Below the pieces are notes generated by a model. The model had not been told where the DNA came from and did no database searches. It was given only the letters and a program-made list of their open reading frames with translations. The position numbers and the translations under genes are program-made. From Gammaproteobacteria bacterium (GTDB taxonomy: Bacteria > Pseudomonadota > Gammaproteobacteria > Competibacterales > Competibacteraceae), in the NCBI GenBank assembly GCA_020047885.1, contig JAIFNF010000152.1, positions 1-10,869 on the forward strand: a stretch of DNA of 10,869 bases, read 5' to 3'. Below, in pieces: positions 6,710 through 10,869 of this stretch. The number at the start of each line of letters is the position of its first letter. Position 1 is the stretch's first letter.

Positions 6710-9055
6710 TTACGGTCGCACCCGCGCCCGTTCAGACCAGCGATCCCGACGTTCGACCTTGGTTCCGTTACTGCCCGTCCAACGGTTCACGGTTTGATTA
6801 GCGCTGTCCAGGCCGCGCTGAATTTCCCCAGTAGCCGCCGCGCCGGTTTGGCCGATCCAGGTCGTTAGCGCTTCCACATTACGGCGGACTTCCGTTGAGG
6901 CGCGGGTGGCGTCTTCCTGAAATTGGGTCACAGGGTCCGTAGGCCGACGTGCGGGTTGCCGGGTTGAAGAAGCCGAATTCCGGGGAGATGCGGGATTTCT
7001 GGTCGGCGCTGCTAGGGTCGCGGGTCTGGACGCGGGACGGATAGGCGCAGTTTCCGGGGACGGTTCAGTGAGGCTGACCAGATTGATGGGCGGCAATGTT
7101 GCGGGCGCTGGACGCACTCGGGATTCCAGTTGAATCGGCGGTAGATCAGGCGCTGTGGGCTTTGAGCGCGATTCCAGCCGAATTGGCGGCAGCTCGGGCG
7201 CTACCGGTTTGGGGCGAGGTTCAACGCGGGCGACGGGATTAGGATGAGCCGACACGGGGGCGACCGGCCGGGGTATGGGCCCTGGCGCTGTTTTAACGAT
7301 GCGTGGTGGTGGGCGGGTTGGCGTCACGGGTTTGTTCGGCGACGGTGCGGGTGTGGTTTTAACCGTGCGCAACGGCGTCTTGCGGGAGATTTCCGGTTCC
7401 GGTAGGGCAGGCGGCGTGGGTTCGGGCTTGGCCACGGGGAGCGGCTTCGGTTTAGATTCGGGCTTGGCCACGGGGAGACGGGGTGACGGTAGCGGACGGG
7501 ATGGTTCGGGTTTCGCCACTGGACGATGCATTCGCGGTGCGGGCGGTTTAGGTTCCGGCTTGGCCACTGGGAGCTGCGGCGCTGGTAGCACGGTGGGCGG
7601 TTCCGCAATGTCAACCGCGACTGGTGGGCTGTCCGGGGTGCTTTCAGCATCCACGACCGGTTCATTCACGGGTTCTAGCACGGCGCGTTCAGGGTCATTA
7701 ACGGCAGTGTCCGGTACGGGTTCTGAATGGGTAACAGCAGTGTCCAGCGCGGTGGGCGGTTCCGGCGCTGGCAGGGGAAGGGCGACCGGAGAAACGGGCG
7801 CGGGCGCTGCTTCCGGTGCAGTAGTGGTGATCACGGCATCCGGTTGATCAAAGCGCTCCGGTGGGAGGTCGCTGACGTTCGGGATAACGATAGCCCAGGC
7901 CAGTGCGCCAGCCAGTCCCATCACGCTGACCAGCGCCCCGACTCGGCGCGGCCACCGGGAACGGCAGGCTTTACCCGCGTGGCGACGATGCCGGTTGGGT
8001 GGTTGCGTTGGCGGCAACGGCAGATCCCAGTCCGGTTCCATGGGCGGTGCCCCCGGTGCGAGAGTCGGCGTATCAGCCTGACTGGAACGTACACTGTTTA
8101 GAAGGGTATGAATTTCCTCACTATTTTGCGGTCGCTCAGCCGGATCGCGGGCCAGCATCCGGTTGATGAACCCGGTCAGCCGCGCTGCCGTGCTGCCTCC
8201 GGGCAGGGTTAAGGTGGGAACCGTCCAGAATTCGATGGATTGCCGCAGGAGGTCGCGTTCCTCATCGTTTAATCCCCCCAACTCGTTGCCATGTTGCGCC
8301 GCGCCTTCCTGGCCGTGTTGCGCCAGCAGTTGACCCAGTCGGCGTTGGGCAGCCGTGGCGGATTGGCGCGTGAACAGGCTGAACAGCAGTAGTCCCAGCG
8401 CATAGTAGTCGGCGCGGTAATCGACGAGGTACTCATTACCTTCCCGACCAAAACGCACGGGTAGCGCCTGCTCCGGAGCCATGGTCGCGGGGGTGCCGAT
8501 GAAGGAGCGGGTGCTGTCGCCATTTTCACGCTTGAGTGAGCCAAAATCGGCCAGTTTGAGATGCGTACCGCGTTCGTTGACCAGGATATTGCTGAATTTG
8601 AGATCACGGTACACGAAACCAGCGTTGTGAATGACCTCCAGTCCGGCCAGGATTTGCCCGGCCCAGTCGAGAATCCGCGCCAAATCGGGCGGCGGCGCGC
8701 TGTTCCGTTGCTGTTGCGCCAGCCAGTGACCGAGATTGGCCGCCAGCCGTTCCATAACCAGCACGGGTTGCCCGTCCACCTGACCATGATCAATCAGGGC
8801 GACGACATGGCGCGATTGATCCGTGTCCAGACCGGCCAGGAAGGCGATTTCCCGCTCTAGATGGGCGCGCCAGTGCCCGCGCAAGCTGGGATCGGCCTGC
8901 GCCATCATCTCGGCGTTAATAAACTTGAGGGCGACCTCTCGACCCGCGTCATCCGTCGCTGCCCAGACTTGGCCATAACTGCCGGCACCGATGGACAGTA
9001 CGGTGTCCAGTTGGTATTCCCGTCCTTCTATAACGATCCATTCGCCGCTTTGCAT
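6710..9055 (-). CDS. Membrane-anchored Ser/Thr protein kinase with Pro-rich repeat tail
   Basis: A 781-residue Hanks-type kinase. I chose ATG 9055, which has GGAGA with good spacing; a TTG at 9091 would add 12 residues but has no such SD. Numbered from the ATG, the Gly loop is GAGSYG (23-28), the catalytic Lys is Lys44 (VALKF), the helix-C Glu is about Glu69, and the catalytic loop is YRDLKFSNIL (149-158), with Tyr replacing the His of HRD. DFG is at 170-172 and MAPEQ at about 192-196. All key catalytic residues are present, so it is probably active. A basic stretch (RHRRH…RSRWPRR) precedes one transmembrane helix, about residues 372-394. This implies a cytoplasmic kinase and an exported tail of almost 390 residues, rich in Pro, Glu, Lys and Arg and with two short repeat arrays. 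The last 80 residues look like an amphipathic helix (QFQEDATRASTEVRRNVEALTTWIG…). It converges with the regulator gene, 45 bases apart. Confidence 0.9.
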   Translation of the reverse strand: MQSGEWIVIEGREYQLDTVLSIGAGSYGQVWAATDDAGREVALKFINAEMMAQADPSLRGHWRAHLEREIAFLAGLDTDQSRHVVALIDHGQVDGQPVLVMERLAANLGHWLAQQQRNSAPPPDLARILDWAGQILAGLEVIHNAGFVYRDLKFSNILVNERGTHLKLADFGSLKRENGDSTRSFIGTPATMAPEQALPVRFGREGNEYLVDYRADYYALGLLLFSLFTRQSATAAQRRLGQLLAQHGQEGAAQHGNELGGLNDEERDLLRQSIEFWTVPTLTLPGGSTAARLTGFINRMLARDPAERPQNSEEIHTLLNSVRSSQADTPTLAPGAPPMEPDWDLPLPPTQPPNRHRRHAGKACRSRWPRRVGALVSVMGLAGALAWAIVIPNVSDLPPERFDQPDAVITTTAPEAAPAPVSPVALPLPAPEPPTALDTAVTHSEPVPDTAVNDPERAVLEPVNEPVVDAESTPDSPPVAVDIAEPPTVLPAPQLPVAKPEPKPPAPRMHRPVAKPEPSRPLPSPRLPVAKPESKPKPLPVAKPEPTPPALPEPEISRKTPLRTVKTTPAPSPNKPVTPTRPPPRIVKTAPGPIPRPVAPVSAHPNPVARVEPRPKPVAPELPPIRLESRSKPTAPDLPPIQLESRVRPAPATLPPINLVSLTEPSPETAPIRPASRPATLAAPTRNPASPRNSASSTRQPARRPTDPVTQFQEDATRASTEVRRNVEALTTWIGQTGAAATGEIQRGLDSANQTVNRWTGSNGTKVERRDRWSERARVRP
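7073..7195 (-). repeat. LPPIxLESR protein-coding repeat, three copies, in kinase tail
   Basis: The kinase tail has three successive units read on the minus strand: LPPIRLESR, LPPIQLESR and LPPINLVS, each followed or preceded by a Pro/Ala/Lys-rich spacer of similar length (about 16 residues per unit). The DNA copies are diverged, so this is an old tandem expansion. It is downstream in the protein of the PVAKPE array. Confidence 0.65.
7421..7573 (-). repeat. PVAKPE protein-coding repeat, four copies, in kinase tail
   Basis: Four copies of PVAKPE(P/S) lie in the predicted exported tail, spaced 12 to 16 residues apart. At the DNA level the segments 7421-7441 and 7457-7477 are identical over 21 bases. 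The copy at 7553-7573 differs from them by two bases, and the copy near 7505-7522 is more diverged. This indicates recent slippage or recombination. Pro-Lys-Glu repeats of this sort, as in TonB, form extended rods able to span the periplasm or pass through peptidoglycan. Confidence 0.75.
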
Positions 9056-9060
9056 GAGAT

Positions 9061-9065
9061 TCTCC
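9061..9065 (-). promoter_or_regulatory. Ribosome binding site deciding the kinase start at 9055
   Basis: Read on the minus strand, GGAGA is followed by ATCTC and then ATG at 9055-9053, placing GGAG 6 bases ahead. The upstream in-frame TTG at 9091 lacks a comparable site. Confidence 0.65.
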
Positions 9066-9095
9066 GGACTCCTGGACTCAGGGCGAGTCAAATAT

Positions 9096-9107
9096 TCAGT
9101 AAACTGA
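9096..9107. promoter_or_regulatory. Small palindrome in the divergent promoter region (possible operator)
   Basis: TCAGT-AA-ACTGA is a perfect 12-base inverted repeat in the 97-base, AT-richer gap between the two divergent genes (kinase at 9055 and the 163-aa gene at 9153). The place suits a shared operator, but the arms are short and no regulator is linked to it. I found no convincing -35/-10 pair for either gene here. Confidence 0.25.
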
Positions 9108-9152
9108 CCAGTTCATGGCTGATTTAAGATACTCCACTTTCCAGTATTTCGC

Positions 9153-9644
9153 ATGGAACCCAAATCCAGACTGAATGCAGGCATTGTTCTGTGGGTCTTG
9201 ACCGGTGTCGGGCTCATGTACGGGCAACTGGCCACGCTCTACGCGCCGCTGCCGGTACCCCAACCGCTATTGAAAACCGCTGTAGGGTCGGCTCCGGAAG
9301 CTTCACTGAACCCGCGCGAGGATGCGGCACTGTTTGACCAGGCGCTGGCCGCGGGGTTGCTGCGTTTGGAGCGGGGCGGGCGAATCGCCGTTGCGCCGGC
9401 GGATCTGCCGTTGCGGCACCGCTGGGCGCGGGAGCACCCTGAATTATTGGCACCGCGTGGTGCTGAGCCGGACTGGCTGGCAAGCCCGTGGAATGACGAG
9501 GTGAGCCGTTTGCATCGGGCGTTGCATTTCAGCCCATCGGGCCGCTATGTGCGCCAGCATATTGACTTGTTTAATACCCGGCAGCCGGAGTTTCCGCATA
9601 TTCAGCAACGGGATGGGTGGCTGATTTGGCGTGATCGACCCTGA
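9153..9644 (+). CDS. Hypothetical protein with N-terminal membrane anchor
   Basis: I do not recognise this 163-residue protein. Residues 1-8 are polar and basic (MEPKSRLN), followed by one hydrophobic segment of about 22 residues (AGIVLWVLTGVGLMYGQLATLY), which reads as an uncleaved signal anchor, since no clear signal-peptidase site follows. A Pro-rich linker (APLPVPQPLL) leads to a soluble domain of about 110 residues, presumably in the periplasm. That domain is rich in Arg, His and Leu (LPLRHRWAREHPELL), with several Trp and a C-terminus GWLIWRDRP. There are no Cys residues and no known catalytic motif. It is transcribed divergently from the membrane-anchored kinase and in the same direction as the zinc-ribbon kinase, 140 bases ahead of it. 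No good SD precedes ATG 9153, so the start is less certain. Codon use and GC resemble its neighbours, which supports a real gene. Confidence 0.7.
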   Translation: MEPKSRLNAGIVLWVLTGVGLMYGQLATLYAPLPVPQPLLKTAVGSAPEASLNPREDAALFDQALAAGLLRLERGGRIAVAPADLPLRHRWAREHPELLAPRGAEPDWLASPWNDEVSRLHRALHFSPSGRYVRQHIDLFNTRQPEFPHIQQRDGWLIWRDRP

Positions 9645-9652
9645 ATTTATAG

Positions 9653-9669
9653 ATCACTGGGGCGGTGAT
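9653..9669. terminator. Weak hairpin after the 163-aa gene
   Basis: ATCAC (9653-9657) pairs with GTGAT (9665-9669) around a 7-base loop, starting 8 bases after the TGA-containing end of the gene. No T-run follows, so it is at best a poor intrinsic terminator. Confidence 0.2.
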
Positions 9670-9704
9670 GTCAGGCGTGTACGGGTTGGTGTGCTGTTAT
9701 AAGA

Positions 9705-9734
9705 TTGAAGTGATACCGCAGAATTTGCCATAAT
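9705..9734 (+). promoter_or_regulatory. Candidate extended -10 sigma70 promoter for the zinc-ribbon kinase
   Basis: TTGAAG (9705-9710) and CATAAT (9729-9734, 5/6) are 18 bases apart. The -10 box is preceded by TG plus one base (TGCCATAAT), the extended -10 form. It lies about 50 bases ahead of the kinase start, in a stretch clearly richer in A/T than the genes around it. Confidence 0.5.
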
Positions 9735-9771
9735 GTAAAAAATTAGTGGTAAATAGAAGCAACAATCAGTT

Positions 9772-9779
9772 AAAGGAGA
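9772..9779 (+). promoter_or_regulatory. Ribosome binding site of the zinc-ribbon kinase
   Basis: AAAGGAGA lies with GGAG 6 bases before ATG 9785, a near-ideal SD that fixes the start of a gene whose 3' end is outside the window. Confidence 0.75.
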
Positions 9780-9784
9780 ACGTC

Positions 9785-10869
9785 ATGGCGACACCATTAG
9801 CAGCCGTTTGTCCGGGGTGCTTCCGTCACAAAGGGGGCGAAGTTGCCGTTTGCCCGCATTGCGGCTATGACGCCAGCGCGGCGCGTTCGCCCTTGTTGCT
9901 ACCGGTACTGACGCGCCTGAATCAGCGCTATCTGATCGGTCGGACTCTGGGCAAGCCGGGCGGTTTTGGCGTGACTTATCTGGGGCTGGATCTGACCCTG
10001 CAAGTGAAAGTCGCGATCAAGGAGTACTGCCCCCGTGATCTGGTGGGTCGGGATACGAACTGCTGGACGTTGTCTCCCCATTCCCAAGAGGACGGTGAGC
10101 TGTTCCAGGTGGGGAAGCAGGCGTTTCTGGACGAAGCGCGGACTTTGGCGAAGTTCGATCATGCCAATGTGGTGCGGGTGCGGGATTTCTTCGAGGCGAA
10201 TGGGACAGCCTATCTGGTGATGGATTACTACGAAGGCGAGAGCCTGTTGGAGTATTTGACCCGGCAAGGTGGGCAGTTGCCCTGGCGGACGGCGCTGGAA
10301 CTCATGCTGCCGGTGCTGGATGGTCTGCGGGAAGTGCATCAACGGGGCTTTCTGCATCGAGATGTGAAGCCACACAATATTTACCTGACCACTCAGGGTC
10401 GACCGATTCTGCTGGATTTTGGCTCGGCCCGGCAGGCGATGGGTGAGCGCAGCCGCAGTATGTCGGTGATGCTGACGGAGGGTTATGCGCCTTTTGAGCA
10501 ATACCACCGGCGCGGCGGGCAAGGGCCGTGGACGGATATTTATGGCGCTGCCGCCACGCTTTATCTGCTGGTGACGGGGCAGACGCCACCGCCCGCTCCG
10601 GAGCGGATTCGCCATGATGAGTTAATTCCGCCTCGGCAGTTGGTTCCGGATCTGCCGCAACCGTTGAATACGGCCTTGTTGCATGGTTTAGCAACAGATC
10701 CACAAAAACGTTCGCAAACAATGGCTCAGTTTGAACAGTGGTTGCATGGCATCGTCGATAATAAGGAACAAGCGATTCATACACCTTCACTTGATCGCGA
10801 CATGAACTCTCTCCCACTGGATGGGGGAATGAACGATTACATCGAACTGAGACAAAAGATTCAGGCACA
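9785..10869 (+). CDS. Ser/Thr protein kinase with N-terminal zinc ribbon, 3' truncated by window edge
   Basis: The frame is open from ATG 9785 to the last base (361 full codons, no stop). A four-Cys zinc ribbon opens the protein: CPGC (Cys9, Cys12) and CPHC (Cys23, Cys26). The kinase domain spans about 49-322. It has the Gly loop LGKPGGFGVTYLG (55-67), catalytic Lys79 in VAIKEY, helix-C Glu117, catalytic loop HRDVKPHN (191-198), DFG at 211-213, and the P+1 segment EGYAPFEQY (232-240). All catalytic residues are intact. The GYAPFEQY form is common in bacterial Hanks kinases, including those linked to type VI secretion and to stress signalling. After residue 322 the sequence becomes polar (NKEQAIHTPSLDRDMNS…) and probably leads to a linker, membrane helix or sensory domain beyond the window. 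The ribbon may mediate binding or regulation. It has its own promoter and SD, so it need not be co-transcribed with the 163-aa gene. Substrate unknown. Confidence 0.92.
   Translation, partial: MATPLAAVCPGCFRHKGGEVAVCPHCGYDASAARSPLLLPVLTRLNQRYLIGRTLGKPGGFGVTYLGLDLTLQVKVAIKEYCPRDLVGRDTNCWTLSPHSQEDGELFQVGKQAFLDEARTLAKFDHANVVRVRDFFEANGTAYLVMDYYEGESLLEYLTRQGGQLPWRTALELMLPVLDGLREVHQRGFLHRDVKPHNIYLTTQGRPILLDFGSARQAMGERSRSMSVMLTEGYAPFEQYHRRGGQGPWTDIYGAAATLYLLVTGQTPPPAPERIRHDELIPPRQLVPDLPQPLNTALLHGLATDPQKRSQTMAQFEQWLHGIVDNKEQAIHTPSLDRDMNSLPLDGGMNDYIELRQKIQA

Noticed and set aside
7073..7573. CRISPR-like array
   Set aside because: The spaced repeats are in phase, coding and Pro-rich, with no constant repeat length or unique spacers and no cas genes.
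7275..7847. Plus-strand Gly/Ser-rich 190-aa frame
   Set aside because: Mirror of the Pro-rich repeat of the kinase tail; Gly is the expected antisense of Pro codons, and there is no SD.
9056..9091. TTG at 9091 as the start of the Pro-tail kinase
   Set aside because: ATG 9055 has a well-spaced GGAGA; the extra 12 residues carry no conserved sequence. It is kept only as an alternative.
1135..9784. FNR boxes (TTGAT-N4-ATCAA) near the operon or kinase genes
   Set aside because: I found only half-sites by eye in the gaps 1135-1304, 9056-9152 and 9645-9784, so no target is claimed.
9899..10868. Long minus-strand frames opposite the zinc-ribbon kinase
   Set aside because: The plus strand has every kinase catalytic motif in one open frame; the minus products show no domain.

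Overview
The window looks like chromosome of a GC-rich proteobacterium, most likely a gammaproteobacterium. The clues are a Gram-negative outer-membrane barrel protein, an FNR-like Crp-family regulator, an E. coli YehL/YehM/YehP-like operon, and a G/C-rich palindromic repeat of a type common in such genomes. The genus cannot be fixed from the sequence. No RNA genes, insertion sequences, CRISPR arrays or phage genes are visible.

Layout from left to right. (1) 1-1134, plus strand: the 3' end of a patatin-like / type Vd autotransporter gene (POTRA piece plus outer-membrane beta-barrel, ending in Phe). (2) 1305-6664, plus strand: a compact four-gene operon of a MoxR-family AAA+ ATPase (YehL type), a DUF5682-like protein (YehM type), a VWA-domain protein (YehP type) and an FNR-like regulator. 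The junctions are TGA|ATG, a 4-base gap with a strong SD before a TTG start, and an 8-base overlap if the regulator starts at GTG. A sigma70-like promoter candidate lies just upstream. (3) 6710-9055, minus strand, convergent: a membrane-anchored Ser/Thr kinase with a kinase domain, one transmembrane helix and a long Pro-rich repeat tail. (4) 9153-9644, plus strand, divergent from the kinase: an unrecognised 163-aa protein with an N-terminal membrane anchor. (5) 9785 to the right edge: a second Ser/Thr kinase with an N-terminal four-cysteine zinc ribbon, cut off by the window end and preceded by a good extended -10 promoter and SD.

Functional reading. The ATPase and VWA protein form the classic MoxR-VWA pairing, in which the ATPase is thought to act as a chaperone or remodelling machine and the VWA protein as a metal-dependent adaptor. 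The DUF5682 protein is the third, least understood partner. Its N-terminus carries motifs that resemble TraB/TIKI/EreA-type enzymes, so it could be the enzymatic or client component. The regulator at the operon end may tie expression to oxygen or redox state. The neighbouring kinases are Hanks-type signalling proteins; nothing in the sequence proves that they act on the operon products.

The most notable features are a 119-bp palindromic repeat element inserted in frame in the DUF5682 gene, the possible hydrolase signature in DUF5682, the reduced cysteine set of the FNR-like regulator, and the two differently built kinases around a small membrane protein.
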